Shown piece by piece: positions 10,582-19,699 of a DNA stretch of 64,000 nucleotides. Origin of the DNA: CAXRBC01 sp041158045 (lineage in GTDB: Bacteria > Actinomycetota > Acidimicrobiia > Acidimicrobiales > Ilumatobacteraceae); NCBI GenBank assembly GCA_041158045.1, contig JBEBCD010000036.1, positions 21,061-85,060 of the forward strand, read 5' to 3'. Within the stretch, counting starts at the first letter, position 1. Each line of letters begins with the position of its first letter. The translations under genes were made by a program, and so were the position numbers. The notes below the pieces were generated by a model. The model saw only the letters and a program-made list of their open reading frames with translations, was not told the DNA's origin and made no database searches.

Positions 10582-11829
10582 TCAGGCGGTGGCGCCGACG
10601 CCGGCGTCCCGCAGCAGCGTGCGCGCGCCCGCCGCGAGCGCCACCGAGATCGTGGCCGCCGAGACGAGGTACGTGGCGCGCAGGCCGAAGCGGTGGGCGA
10701 CGAGGCCGCCGAGCACCGCGCCGAGGGCCATCGTGCCGGTGCCGAGGAAGCGGTACACCGAGTTGACCCGACCGAAGAGCTCGGGCGGGATGAGCCGCTG
10801 GCGGAGGCTCACCGTGACGACGTTCCACACCGTGCCCGCCACCGACATGACGACTCCCGACGCGGCGACCGCCGCGACCCGCGGGAGGAGGCCCGGCACG
10901 GCGTCGGCGGCGGCGAAGATCGCGTAGGCGGCGACGATCGCGGGGCCCGCGCCGAGTCGGCGGGCGACGCGCTCGCCGAGCAGGCCGCCCGCGACCGATC
11001 CGAGCGCCATGGCCGAGAGCAGCAGCCCGAATCCGCGCGGGCCGAGCCCGAGCTCCTCCGACGCGTACTTGACGAACACCGAGGCACCGAACGTGTGGCA
11101 CATGTTGGCCACGCCGAGCATCAGCGCGAGCGTGCGCAGCAGCCGGTGCCGGCGCAGCCACCCGAGCCCCTCGCGGAGCTCGCGGCGGAAGCGGCCGGGA
11201 GCCGGCGCGGGCGTCGCCTCGGCGTCGGCCGGCGCGACGGTGCCGCGCTCGACGGCGGGTGCCGCGATCGTGCGCACGCCGGCGAGCAACGCGGCTGACG
11301 CGAGCAGCGCGAGCGCATTGACCCCGAAGGGCGCGGCCGCGACGGCGGCGAAGAGCCATGCGCCGAGCGGGAGGCCGAGGAAGGAATTGGTCACGATCTC
11401 GACGGCGTAGAGGCGGCCGTTGGCGCGCTCGAGCAGCTCGGGCGGCACGACGGAGGGAAGGAAGGCCTGCGCCGCCATGTCGACGACGACCTCGCAGGCG
11501 CCGATGGCGAGCGAGCACGCGAGGAGGAGCGGCATGCCGAGCGTCCCGGTCCAGGTGGCGAGTGCGATGACGGCGAAGACCGCGCACCGACCGAGGTTGG
11601 CGCGCACCATCGCCGCGCGCCGGTCCCAGCGGTCGAGCCAGACGCCGGCGGGCAGCGAGAGCACGAGCCACGGCAGCGTCGCGGCGAAGGTCACGAGCGC
11701 GATGAGGCGCGCGTCGCGCGTGAGGGAGAGCGCGAGGAGCGGGCCGGCCGACGCCGTGATCCCGTCACCGAGGTTGGACACCGTGCTCGCGGCGAAGAGC
11801 CGCGCGTAGGAGCGGGGGAGTCGCGTCAC
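10582..11829 (-). CDS. MFS transporter (enterobactin-exporter-like)
   Basis: 415 aa integral-membrane protein with about 12 hydrophobic segments in two halves, separated by a Pro/Ala-rich loop near residues 190-215. VSNLGDGITASAGPLLAL, PAGVWLDRWDRR and the second-half LLGERVARRLG match the MFS_3 branch (EntS-like exporters). Substrate unknown. Its GTG overlaps the menE stop as GTGA, so it is translated downstream of menE; nothing else ties it to quinone synthesis. Confidence 0.88.
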   Translation of the reverse strand: MTRLPRSYARLFAASTVSNLGDGITASAGPLLALSLTRDARLIALVTFAATLPWLVLSLPAGVWLDRWDRRAAMVRANLGRCAVFAVIALATWTGTLGMPLLLACSLAIGACEVVVDMAAQAFLPSVVPPELLERANGRLYAVEIVTNSFLGLPLGAWLFAAVAAAPFGVNALALLASAALLAGVRTIAAPAVERGTVAPADAEATPAPAPGRFRRELREGLGWLRRHRLLRTLALMLGVANMCHTFGASVFVKYASEELGLGPRGFGLLLSAMALGSVAGGLLGERVARRLGAGPAIVAAYAIFAAADAVPGLLPRVAAVAASGVVMSVAGTVWNVVTVSLRQRLIPPELFGRVNSVYRFLGTGTMALGAVLGGLVAHRFGLRATYLVSAATISVALAAGARTLLRDAGVGATA

Positions 11830-12956
11830 CGTGCGACCCCGTCGCCCGCGCCGGGCGCGCCGAGCTCGGCGCGCCGGGGCTTGCCGAGCGCCGTGCGCGG
11901 GATCGCGACCGCGATCTCGAGGCGCCGCGGCACGGCGTAGGAGGGCAGCGTGCGCTCGGCGTGCGCGCGCAGCGCGGCGAGCGTCGGGGCGGCGCCCGGC
12001 GCCGGCACCACCCACGCGGTCACGACGGCGCCCCACTCGGGGTCGGGCATGCCGCGCACGGCGATGTCGGCGACGTCGGGATGGTCGGCGAGCGCGCGCT
12101 CCACCGCGTCGGGCCACACGTTGTTGCCGCCCGTCACGATGAGGTCGTCGCGCCGACCGAGGACGTGCAGGCGGTCGCCGCGCCACTCCCCGAGGTCGCC
12201 CGTCGCGAGCCAGCCCTCGGCGTCGCGCACCGGGCTCCCGTCGCGCAGGCGCGTCGCGACCATGGCGCCGCGGAGCAGGATCTCGCCGTCGCGCAGCCGC
12301 ACGTCGACGCCCGGCAGCGGCACCCCGTCGTAGACGACGCCCCCGCACGACTCGGTGAGGCCGTACGTGCGCACCACCCGCCCCGGCAGGTCGCCCGCGG
12401 CGGCCGCGCCGCCGACGAGGACGACGCGCCATCGCGTCGTGTCGACCCGCGCGGCGAGGACGGGCACGAGCGACACGTGCGTCGCGCCCCCGTGCCCGGC
12501 GGCGTCGATCGATGCGGGCTCCGCGCGCGGCACGAGGGTGAGGCGCGCTCCCGCGGCGCGGGCTCGCAGCAGCACGTTGAGCCCGCCGATGTGACTGCAC
12601 GGGAGGCAGCCGTACCAGTGGTCGCTCGGCCCGCTCGGCACGACGGCCGACGACGCCGCCACGGCGGCGTCCAGTCCCGCGCGGGAATGCACGACGAGCC
12701 GGGGCGTGCCGCCCGTGCCGCTGGTCGCGACGACGACGGCGTCGCCCGGCTCGACCGGCCGCGCGTCGGCGAGGGGCTGCTCGCCGTCGGGACCGACCAC
12801 GGCGGCGGAGCGGGCGCCGAGCGCGGTGCGCCGTCGCTCCGCGTGCGGGAGCCGCTGGTCGAGGACGAGCACGGCGTCGCCCGCATCCCATGCGCGCGCG
12901 ACGGCGTCGCGCAGCGCCCCGCCGTTGGGCAGGTCGACCGCGAGGAGTCGGGGCAC
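11826..12956 (-). CDS. menE: o-Succinylbenzoate--CoA ligase
   Basis: Activates o-succinylbenzoate to its CoA thioester in menaquinone biosynthesis (ANL superfamily). 376 aa, short as in actinobacterial MenE. P-loop ATSGTGGTPRLVVHS, TYGLTESCGGVVYDG, the hinge GWLATGDLGEW, and the C-terminal catalytic Lys in RTALGKPRRAEL. I chose GTG at 12956 because TAGCGT ends 7 nt upstream; GTG at 12965 would overlap that box. It diverges from menA across 34 bp, and menH, menD, menF and menG follow within 6 kb. Confidence 0.9.
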   Translation of the reverse strand: MPRLLAVDLPNGGALRDAVARAWDAGDAVLVLDQRLPHAERRRTALGARSAAVVGPDGEQPLADARPVEPGDAVVVATSGTGGTPRLVVHSRAGLDAAVAASSAVVPSGPSDHWYGCLPCSHIGGLNVLLRARAAGARLTLVPRAEPASIDAAGHGGATHVSLVPVLAARVDTTRWRVVLVGGAAAAGDLPGRVVRTYGLTESCGGVVYDGVPLPGVDVRLRDGEILLRGAMVATRLRDGSPVRDAEGWLATGDLGEWRGDRLHVLGRRDDLIVTGGNNVWPDAVERALADHPDVADIAVRGMPDPEWGAVVTAWVVPAPGAAPTLAALRAHAERTLPSYAVPRRLEIAVAIPRTALGKPRRAELGAPGAGDGVAR

Positions 12957-12963
12957 TCGCGCC

Positions 12964-12984
12964 ACGCTACGGCGCGACTACGGT
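12964..12984. promoter_or_regulatory. Divergent -10 boxes, menE and menA
   Basis: Minus-strand TAGCGT (12969-12964) ends 7 nt before menE GTG 12956; plus-strand TACGGT (12979-12984) ends 6 nt before menA GTG 12991. Both leaderless. Confidence 0.55.
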
Positions 12985-12990
12985 CGCAGC

Positions 12991-13890
12991 GTGACGACGC
13001 CCGCGACGTGGATCGCCGGTGCGCGTCCGCGCACGCTCCCGGCGGCGATCGTGCCGGTCGCCGTCGGCGTGGCGGCGGCGTGGCGCGAGGGCGATCCCGC
13101 GGCGGCGCACGGGGGCGCGGATGCCGCGGCGTGGGGCCGCGCGGCGCTCGCGCTCGGCGTGAGCCTCGCACTGCAGGTGGGCGTCAACTACGCCAACGAC
13201 CACGCCGACGGGGTGCGGGGCACCGACGCGGCGCGCGTCGGTCCCGTGCGGCTCGTCGGCTCGGGGCTCGCGTCGCCCGCCGCGGTGCGCCGCGCGGCGA
13301 TCCTCGCGCTCGGGGTCGGCGTCGCGTGCGGCGCGGTGCTCAGCGCGCTCACGAGCTGGTGGCTCGTCGCGGTCGGCGTGGTGGCGGTCGCGGCGGCCTG
13401 GACCTACACGGGTGGGCCGCGCCCCTACGGGTACGTGGGGCTCGGGGAGGCGTTCGTGTTCGCGTTCTTCGGCCTCGTCGCGACGGTCGGCACGTCGTAC
13501 GCCGTGGGTGACGTGCGCGGCGCCGCGGCGTGGTGGGGCGGCACCGCGGTCGGCGCATGGGCGTGCGCACTGCTCGCGGTCAACAACGCGCGGGATCGTG
13601 CGACCGACGAGGCGGCGGGCAAGCGGACGCTCGCGGTGCGCCTCGGTGACCGGGGCGCGCGCGGGTGGTACGTCGCCCTGCTGCTCGCCGGCTTCGCAGG
13701 GGTCGCCGTCGTCGGGACGATCGTGCCGACCGCGCTGCTCGGACTGCTCGCGCTCCCGCTCGCGGTCGGCCCGGTGCGCACCGTCCTGGGCGGCGCGAGC
13801 GGCCCGCGGCTCGTCGACGCCCTCGGGGCCACCGCGCGGGTGCACCTCGTGGGCGGACTGCTCCTCGCGGCGGGGATCGCGCTCGGCTGA
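12991..13890 (+). CDS. menA: 1,4-Dihydroxy-2-naphthoate polyprenyltransferase
   Basis: Membrane UbiA-family enzyme that prenylates 1,4-dihydroxy-2-naphthoate to demethylmenaquinone. 299 aa with about eight hydrophobic segments. The first Asp-rich motif is NYANDHADGVRGTD, the second is NNARDRATDEAAGKRTLAVR, as expected for MenA. GTG chosen from the TACGGT box 6 nt upstream. Its stop lies one base from that of the convergent menH. Confidence 0.93.
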   Translation: MTTPATWIAGARPRTLPAAIVPVAVGVAAAWREGDPAAAHGGADAAAWGRAALALGVSLALQVGVNYANDHADGVRGTDAARVGPVRLVGSGLASPAAVRRAAILALGVGVACGAVLSALTSWWLVAVGVVAVAAAWTYTGGPRPYGYVGLGEAFVFAFFGLVATVGTSYAVGDVRGAAAWWGGTAVGAWACALLAVNNARDRATDEAAGKRTLAVRLGDRGARGWYVALLLAGFAGVAVVGTIVPTALLGLLALPLAVGPVRTVLGGASGPRLVDALGATARVHLVGGLLLAAGIALG

Positions 13891-13891
13891 G

Positions 13892-14662
13892 TCAGCGCCC
13901 GACGTGGTCGGCGACGAGCGCGGCGACGAGGCGGGGCGCCTCCACGGCGACGGCGTGGCCGAGCCCGTCGAGCACCTCGAGGCGCGCCGAGGGCACGGCC
14001 GCGGCCATGCGGCGCGCGATCGCGACGAACTTGTCGTCCCGCGCACCGGCGACGACGAGCGTGGGGACGCCGAGCTCGCCGAGACGGGGCCAGAGGTCGG
14101 GCTGTGCGCCGGCGCCGAGACGGCGCAGCGCGGCGGCGAGACCCGTCGCGCCGTGGGCGGCCCGGCGGTCGGAGGCCCGCGCGTCCGCGGCGTCGAGGCC
14201 GGCGAACATCGGCCGTGCGAGCCACTCGTCGACGAATGCGGACACCCCGATCGCGGCGATGCGCGCGGCGAGCGCCTCGTCCTCGGCGCACCGCGCGGCG
14301 CGGGCCGCCCCGCCCTCGATGCCGGCGGTGCCGGAGAGGAGCGCGAGCGACGCCACCCGCGCCGGCCGTCGGAGCGCGAGACCGAGCGCGAGTCGCGCGC
14401 CCATGCTGTAGCCCACCCACGCGCACGCGACGTCCGACCCCCTCGCGGCGGGCACCTCGCGCGCGACGGCATCGTCGAGCGCGTCGAGCGCGTCGTCCCA
14501 CGTACCGGGGTCCGTCGCGCCGGGACCGTGGCCCGGGAGCCACGGCGCGACGCACCGCACCCCGCGCGCCTCGAGGTCGGCCCGCACGTCGTCCCACGCC
14601 GACGGTGTCTGGGTGAAGCCGTGCAGCAGCACGACGTGCGTCACCCGGCGGTCCAGGGCCAT
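13892..14662 (-). CDS. menH: SHCHC synthase-like alpha/beta hydrolase
   Basis: 256 aa alpha/beta hydrolase assigned to 2-succinyl-6-hydroxy-2,4-cyclohexadiene-1-carboxylate synthase, the step after MenD. Oxyanion-hole region LLHGFTQTPSAW, nucleophile elbow GYSMGAR, Asp in AGARDDKFV, His in GLGHAVAVE. The assignment over a generic esterase rests on GFTQT/GYSMGAR similarity and on facing menD across 25 bp. ATG 14662 has TAGCGT 8 nt upstream. Confidence 0.85.
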   Translation of the reverse strand: MALDRRVTHVVLLHGFTQTPSAWDDVRADLEARGVRCVAPWLPGHGPGATDPGTWDDALDALDDAVAREVPAARGSDVACAWVGYSMGARLALGLALRRPARVASLALLSGTAGIEGGAARAARCAEDEALAARIAAIGVSAFVDEWLARPMFAGLDAADARASDRRAAHGATGLAAALRRLGAGAQPDLWPRLGELGVPTLVVAGARDDKFVAIARRMAAAVPSARLEVLDGLGHAVAVEAPRLVAALVADHVGR

Positions 14663-14670
14663 GCGCGCCC

Positions 14671-14676
14671 ACGCTA
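14671..14676 (-). promoter_or_regulatory. -10 box TAGCGT for menH
   Basis: Minus-strand TAGCGT ends 8 nt before the menH ATG. On the plus strand the same bases overlap a weaker TAGGGG/T element 7 nt before the menD ATG. Confidence 0.45.
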
Positions 14677-14687
14677 GGGGTGCGACG

Positions 14688-16448
14688 ATGGGGCCCGTGG
14701 GTGGGGCGCCGGGCGACGTCGCGGTGACGATGTCGGCGACGCTCGTCGACGAGTGGATCGCCCGCGGCGCGCGCCACGCCGTCCTGTCCCCCGGGTCGCG
14801 GTCGACGCCGATCGCCCTCGCGCTCGCCGACGCCGCGGACCGCGGCGCGCTGCGCCTGCACGTGGTGCACGACGAGCGCAGCGCGGCGTTCGTCGCGCTC
14901 GGCACCGCGGTCGCGACCGGCGGCGCCGCGATCCTCGCCTGCACCTCGGGCACGGCGGCGGCCGAGTACCTCCCCGCGGTCGTCGAGGCGAGCCACGCAG
15001 CGGTGCCGATGATCGTGTGCACGGCGGACCGGCCCCCCGAGCTCCAGGGCGTCGGCGCGCCGCAGACCATCGACCAGCGCGCCCTCTACGGCACCTTCGC
15101 CCGCGCGTGGCTGTCGGCGGGCGTCGCCGACGCGGCGGGTCGCGGCACTTGGCGGGGGCTCGCGGGGTCGGCGTGGGAGGCGGCGCACGGCGCGACCCCG
15201 GGGCCGGTGCAGGTCAACCTCCCGTATCGCGAGCCCCTCGTCGGCACCGCGGGTGACCTCCCGCCCCGCGGCGGCGCACCCGCCGCCGCACCGCGGCCGG
15301 TCGCGACCGCGCGGGACCTGCGGCGCGCGGCGGCGCTGCTCGCGGGTGCGCGCGGCGTGATCGTCGCGGGCGCGGGCGTGGCGCGGGACGACGCGACGGC
15401 GTCCGCCCTCGGCGACGTGGCCCGGGCGCTCGGCTGGCCCGTGCTCGCCGACCCCCGGGGCGGCATGCGCACCGACGAGCCGTGGGTCGTCGGTGCGTCG
15501 GACGCGCTCGTGCGCGACGCGGAGCTCGCGGAGCGGCTGCGGCCGCGGGCGGTGCTGCGCATCGGCACGCCCCCCGTGTCGAAGGTGGTGGGGCAGTGGC
15601 TCGCGGCGACCGAGGCGCCCCAGGTCGTCCTCACGGCGACGCCGGTGCTCGTCGACCCGGACCGACGCGCGACCCTGCACCTCGCGGGGGACGTGGCTGC
15701 CGCGCTGCGCGGGATCGCCGGCCTCGTGCGGCTGCGCACGGTGCCGGCGGCCGACGAGTGGGTGGACGGGTGGCGGGCCGCCGAGGCGGCGGCGCGCGGG
15801 GTGCTCGCCCGGATGCTCGACGACGAGACGTCGCTCTCGGAGCCGGGCGCGGCGCGGGCGGCACTCGCGGCCGTGCCCGAGGGGGGCTGGCTCGTCGCGT
15901 CGAGCTCGATGCCGGTGCGCGACGTCGAGTGGTACGGGGCTCCGCGGCGGGGCGCGAGCGTCCACGCGAACCGCGGCGTCAACGGCATCGACGGTGTGAC
16001 GAGCACGGCCGTCGGCGTGGCGCTCGGTGCGGATCGGCCCGTCGTGCTCGTCACCGGTGACCTCGCCTTCGTGCACGACGCGAACGGCATGTGGGACCTC
16101 GCCGCGCGCGGCGCCGACGTGCGGATCGTCGTGATCGACAACGGCGGGGGCGGGATCTTCGAGTTCCTTCCCCAGGCACGCGAGCTGCCCCGCGCACGGT
16201 TCGAGCGGCTCTTCGGCACGCCGCACGCGACGGACCTCCCCGGCCTCGCGCGCGCCCACGGGCTCCCCGTGCGCACGGCCTCGACGACGCGGGCGCTGCG
16301 CGAGGCGCTCGCGGCACCCGGGCCGTCCGTCGTGCACGTGGCGACCGACCGCGTGGCCAACGTGGCGCGACACGACGAGATCCATCGCGAGATCGCGGCG
16401 GCCGTGCGCGCCGCCGCCGGGGATCGGGCGCGCCCGTCGGGCGGCTAG
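14688..16448 (+). CDS. menD: 2-Succinyl-5-enolpyruvyl-6-hydroxy-3-cyclohexene-1-carboxylate synthase
   Basis: Thiamine-diphosphate enzyme joining isochorismate and 2-oxoglutarate in menaquinone synthesis. 586 aa. N-terminal pyrimidine-binding domain with VLSPGSRSTPIALAL and catalytic-type Glu63 (VHDERSAAF), a middle domain with PVQVNLPYREPL, and a C-terminal ThDP-binding VTGDLAFVHDANGMWDL. ATG 14688 chosen by spacing to the divergent promoter; a later ATG (MSATLVDEW) is possible. The stop overlaps that of menF tail to tail (CTAG). Confidence 0.94.
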   Translation: MGPVGGAPGDVAVTMSATLVDEWIARGARHAVLSPGSRSTPIALALADAADRGALRLHVVHDERSAAFVALGTAVATGGAAILACTSGTAAAEYLPAVVEASHAAVPMIVCTADRPPELQGVGAPQTIDQRALYGTFARAWLSAGVADAAGRGTWRGLAGSAWEAAHGATPGPVQVNLPYREPLVGTAGDLPPRGGAPAAAPRPVATARDLRRAAALLAGARGVIVAGAGVARDDATASALGDVARALGWPVLADPRGGMRTDEPWVVGASDALVRDAELAERLRPRAVLRIGTPPVSKVVGQWLAATEAPQVVLTATPVLVDPDRRATLHLAGDVAAALRGIAGLVRLRTVPAADEWVDGWRAAEAAARGVLARMLDDETSLSEPGAARAALAAVPEGGWLVASSSMPVRDVEWYGAPRRGASVHANRGVNGIDGVTSTAVGVALGADRPVVLVTGDLAFVHDANGMWDLAARGADVRIVVIDNGGGGIFEFLPQARELPRARFERLFGTPHATDLPGLARAHGLPVRTASTTRALREALAAPGPSVVHVATDRVANVARHDEIHREIAAAVRAAAGDRARPSGG

Positions 16449-17665
16449 GGCCGGACGATCGCGGCGAGCATCGCCTGGAACTTGGCTCGCGTCTCGGCGA
16501 GCTCCGCGTGCGGATCGGAGTCCGCGACGATCCCACCGCCGGCGAAGAGGCGCGCCTCGCGGCGGTCGTCGGAGAGCTCGGCGCAGCGGATCGTGACCGC
16601 GAACGCGCCCTGACCGCGGCCGTCCACCCAGCCGACGGCACCGCCGTAGCGCCCGCGCGGACGCGACTCGAGCCGGGCGATGAGGCGCAGCGCCGCCTCC
16701 CGCGGGCTGCCGCCGAGCGCAGGGGTGGGGCAGAGGGCGATCGCGAGGTCGACGACCGGCGCGGGCGGATCGGAGAGCACGCCGGCGACGCGGGTGCCGA
16801 GGTGCTGCACGTTGGCCACCGTCACGATGCTGGGCTCGGGCTCCCAATCGAGGTACGAGCACCACGGCAGGAGCGTGTCGTGGACCATCTCGATGACGAC
16901 GCGGTGCTCGATCTGGTCCTTGGTGCTCGCGACGAGCTCGCGGGCGAGGCGCGCGTCGGTGTCCGGGTCGCCGGTGCGCGGCGCCGTGCCGGCGAGGGGG
17001 TGGCTCGCCACGTCGCGGCCGAAGACCGAGACGAGCAGCTCGGGGGAGGCGCCGACGAGGCCGTCGACGCTGTAGCGGTGGCTCGTGGCGAAGGCGGCGC
17101 GCAGCCGCCGGAGGACCGCATGGACGTCGATGGCCGCGCTCGCGCGCACGACGACGTCGCGGGCGACCACGACCTTGGCGAGTCGCCCCGCACGCACCTC
17201 GTCGCGGGCCGCGGCGACGGCGGCGAGGTAGTCGGCCACGGGGGTGCCGGGCGCGACCGAGTACCGCGCGTCGAGCGCATCGCCCGTCGCGGCGTCGGCC
17301 GGCGCGACGGCCTCCGCGGCGAGCCGCTCGAGGTCGGGGTCCTCGCCGATCGCGGTGATCCAGCGCGTGCCGTCCGGTGCGGTGCCGACGACGCAGGCGG
17401 GCACTGCGAGGGTGCCCGACGCGGGGTCGGCGAAGGGCAACGCCCCGATGGCGACGGGCCCCGCCACCGCGTGGCCGATGCCGTCGTCGTGGCGCAGCGC
17501 CGCGAGCCAGGCCGTCGCGGAGGCGGCGGGGACGCGCGCGGCGATGCCCCGCCCGGCGACGCCCACCCCCTCGCGCACGAAGAGCGCGCCGTCGCCGCGC
17601 GCGACGTCCTCGAGCGCGGGCGTCGCGTCGGTGACCGCGGCGAGGGGGCGGGTGACCGCCCTCAC
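16445..17665 (-). CDS. menF: Isochorismate synthase
   Basis: Chorismate-binding family enzyme, chorismate to isochorismate, the entry to menaquinone. 406 aa. Core motifs: KVVVARDVVV, SPELLVSVFGRDVASHPLAGTAPR, ELVASTKDQIEHRVVIEMV, VQHLGTRVAG, LCPTPALGGSPREAAL, GAVGWVDGRGQGAFAVTIR and LFAGGGIVADSDP. GTG overlaps the upstream methyltransferase stop (GTGA), so ubiE/menG and menF are one operon. The stop shares CTAG with menD. Confidence 0.93.
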   Translation of the reverse strand: MRAVTRPLAAVTDATPALEDVARGDGALFVREGVGVAGRGIAARVPAASATAWLAALRHDDGIGHAVAGPVAIGALPFADPASGTLAVPACVVGTAPDGTRWITAIGEDPDLERLAAEAVAPADAATGDALDARYSVAPGTPVADYLAAVAAARDEVRAGRLAKVVVARDVVVRASAAIDVHAVLRRLRAAFATSHRYSVDGLVGASPELLVSVFGRDVASHPLAGTAPRTGDPDTDARLARELVASTKDQIEHRVVIEMVHDTLLPWCSYLDWEPEPSIVTVANVQHLGTRVAGVLSDPPAPVVDLAIALCPTPALGGSPREAALRLIARLESRPRGRYGGAVGWVDGRGQGAFAVTIRCAELSDDRREARLFAGGGIVADSDPHAELAETRAKFQAMLAAIVRP

Positions 17666-18381
17666 CGCGTCGCCACCAGGAGCTGCGTGAGCCCGCCCGA
17701 GAGCCGCAGGTGCCGCGCGTCGGCGAAGCCGGCGGTGCGCGCCATCGCGACCAGCGCGGTCGGCTCGGGCAGGTAGGCCACGCTGCGCGGGAGGTAGCGG
17801 TAGGCGGCGCCGTCGGAGAGCAGGCGGCCGATGAGGGGTACGGCCCGGCCGAACCAGACGGCGTGCGCGATCCGCACGACCGCGAGGCGGGGGACGCCCA
17901 CGTCGAGCAGCGCGATGCGGCCGCCGGGGCGCACCACGCGCGCGAGCTCGGCGAAGAACGGGGGGAGCGATTCGAGGTTGCGCAGCGCGAAGCCGCAGGT
18001 GACCCCGTCGGCCGATGCGTCGCCGACGGGCAGGCGCAGCACGTCGGCTTGTGCACGCGGCGCCCCGCTCGTGTCGTGCCGCAGCATCCCCATCGACATG
18101 TCGACCGACACGGGGCGCAGCCCGGCGCGCGCCAGCTCGGTGCAGAGGTCGCCGGTGCCGCTCGCGAGGTCGAGCACGGTGGCACCGGGACGCAGGCCGA
18201 GCTCGCGCACCGCGCGGCGTCGCCACCGCACGTCCAGCCGGAAGGTCATCAGGCGGTTGATCGCGTCGTAGCGCGGCGCGATCGCGTCGAACATGTCGCG
18301 GACCGCCGCGACCTTGGCCGCGCCCCGCGGCAGGTCGGCGAGCCGCTCCGCACCGCTGCGGCCGCCGTCTCCCGTCGCCAC
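17662..18381 (-). CDS. ubiE: Demethylmenaquinone methyltransferase
   Basis: SAM-dependent C-methylation that completes menaquinone (MenG/UbiE). 239 aa. KVAAVRDMFDAIAPRYDAIN, the SAM-binding VLDLASGTGDLC, ADGVTCGFALRNLES and the later GGRIALLDVGVPR are UbiE hallmarks. GTG 18381 is preferred to the ATG 33 bp upstream because TAGCCT ends 7 nt before it. Confidence 0.93.
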   Translation of the reverse strand: MATGDGGRSGAERLADLPRGAAKVAAVRDMFDAIAPRYDAINRLMTFRLDVRWRRRAVRELGLRPGATVLDLASGTGDLCTELARAGLRPVSVDMSMGMLRHDTSGAPRAQADVLRLPVGDASADGVTCGFALRNLESLPPFFAELARVVRPGGRIALLDVGVPRLAVVRIAHAVWFGRAVPLIGRLLSDGAAYRYLPRSVAYLPEPTALVAMARTAGFADARHLRLSGGLTQLLVATR

Positions 18382-18388
18382 GGCGATC

Positions 18389-18394
18389 AGGCTA
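18389..18394 (-). promoter_or_regulatory. -10 box TAGCCT for ubiE-menF
   Basis: Minus-strand TAGCCT, 7 nt before GTG 18381; leaderless. Confidence 0.55.
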
Positions 18395-18429
18395 CGACGG
18401 GGTGCGGCTGGCATGATTGCCGTGCCGCG

Positions 18430-19650
18430 ATGATCGATTTCACCTTCCCGCCCGAGATCGACGCGGTGCGCCTGCGCGTCCGCGAGTTCGTCGATGCGGA
18501 GATCCGCCCCGCGTGGGAGGCGACCGACGGCGACGACCGCCGCGAGGTCGTGCGCACCATCGTCCGGCTACGCGCCCGCGCCCGCGAGGAGTGGCGGCTG
18601 TGGCTGCCCCACATGCCGGTCGAGTGGGGAGGGATGGGGCTCGGGCCGACCGCGATGGCCGCCGTGTCCGCGGAGGCGGCCAAGGTCCCGATCGGTCCGT
18701 ACGTGCTCAATGCGCAGGCCCCCGACGAGGGCAACCAGCACACGCTCCTGCACTGGGGGACCCCCGAGCAGCACGAGCGCTACCTGCGCCCGTCGTGCGA
18801 GGGCACGGTGCGCAGCTGCTTCGCGATGACGGAGCCCGAGGTGGCGGGCAGCGACCCGACGCTCATCCGCACCCGGGCCTACCGCGACGGCGACGAGTGG
18901 GTGCTGAACGGCCACAAGTGGTTCATCAGCGGCGCCCGCGGCGCGGCCTTCGCCCTCGTGATCGCCCGCACGGAGGAGGCGCCCGAGGTGCCGCAGGCCG
19001 CGAACACCTGCTTCATCGTCGACCTGCCGGCCGAGGGCCTCGAGATCGTGCGCGACATCGAGACGATGTCGGGGAGCCACAACCACTGCGAGCTGCTGCT
19101 CCGCGACGTGCGCGTGCCCGCGGCCAACATGCTGGGCGGCCGGGGGCAGGGGCACCAGCTGGGCCAGTACCGCCTGGGGCCGGCGCGCCTCGCGCACTGC
19201 ATGCGCTGGATCGGTCAGGCGGAGACCGCGCTCGACATGATGGTGGGCCGCTCGCTGGACCGGTACTCGCACGGATCGCTCCTCGCCGAGAAGCAGGGGA
19301 TCCAGTGGCTCATCGCGGACTCGGCCATGGAGCTGTACCAGTGCAAGCTGATGGTCCTCCACGCGGCGTACCGGATCGAGCGCGGCCTCCCGTTCACCTC
19401 GGAGGTGTCGATGGCCAAGCACTTCGTGGCGAACAGCCTGTGGCGGATCGTCGACCGCGCGATCCAGGTGCACGGGGCGCTCGGCTACTCGACCGACACG
19501 CCGCTCGCGGCGATGCTGCAGCAGGCACGGTGGAGCCGCTTCGCCGACGGGGCCGACGAGATCCACCAGATGCGCATCGCGCAGCGCACGATCGCCGCCT
19601 GGAAGGATCACGGCAGCACGCGCGCCGCGACGGGCGACCTGCCGATCTGA
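18430..19650 (+). CDS. Acyl-CoA dehydrogenase
   Basis: FAD-dependent alpha,beta-desaturation of an acyl-CoA. 406 aa with the full ACAD layout: N-terminal helices (PHMPVEWGGMGLGPTAM), a middle FAD-contacting CFAMTEPEVAGSDPTLI and WVLNGHKWFISGARGA, and the C-terminal AIQVHGALGYSTDTPLA and ADGADEIHQMRIAQR. Sequence style (SRSLDRYSHG-like region, long N-terminus) resembles the ACAD10/11-like FadE group; chain-length preference unknown. It lies with an LLM oxidoreductase and a MaoC hydratase, suggesting a lipid or steroid side-chain breakdown set. Confidence 0.92.
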   Translation: MIDFTFPPEIDAVRLRVREFVDAEIRPAWEATDGDDRREVVRTIVRLRARAREEWRLWLPHMPVEWGGMGLGPTAMAAVSAEAAKVPIGPYVLNAQAPDEGNQHTLLHWGTPEQHERYLRPSCEGTVRSCFAMTEPEVAGSDPTLIRTRAYRDGDEWVLNGHKWFISGARGAAFALVIARTEEAPEVPQAANTCFIVDLPAEGLEIVRDIETMSGSHNHCELLLRDVRVPAANMLGGRGQGHQLGQYRLGPARLAHCMRWIGQAETALDMMVGRSLDRYSHGSLLAEKQGIQWLIADSAMELYQCKLMVLHAAYRIERGLPFTSEVSMAKHFVANSLWRIVDRAIQVHGALGYSTDTPLAAMLQQARWSRFADGADEIHQMRIAQRTIAAWKDHGSTRAATGDLPI

Positions 19651-19661
19651 CGCGCGCGGAC

Positions 19662-19685
19662 CCGACCGACCGACCGACCGACCGA
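19662..19685 (+). repeat. (CCGA)6 tetranucleotide tandem repeat
   Basis: Six uninterrupted CCGA units between the acyl-CoA dehydrogenase stop and the Shine-Dalgarno (GAAGGAG) of the LLM gene. Lies in the untranslated leader, so unit-number change would move any promoter relative to the gene without shifting a frame. Confidence 0.85.
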
Positions 19686-19699
19686 CGAAGGAGCCAGCC

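Noticed and set aside
13425..18185. Long minus-strand frame of 1,586 codons across the men genes
   Set aside because: Translation is Arg/Ala/Pro-rich and motif-free; menD, menF and ubiE occupy other frames with full motifs.
19662..19685. CRISPR-like repeat
   Set aside because: A 4-bp tandem array without spacers; not CRISPR.
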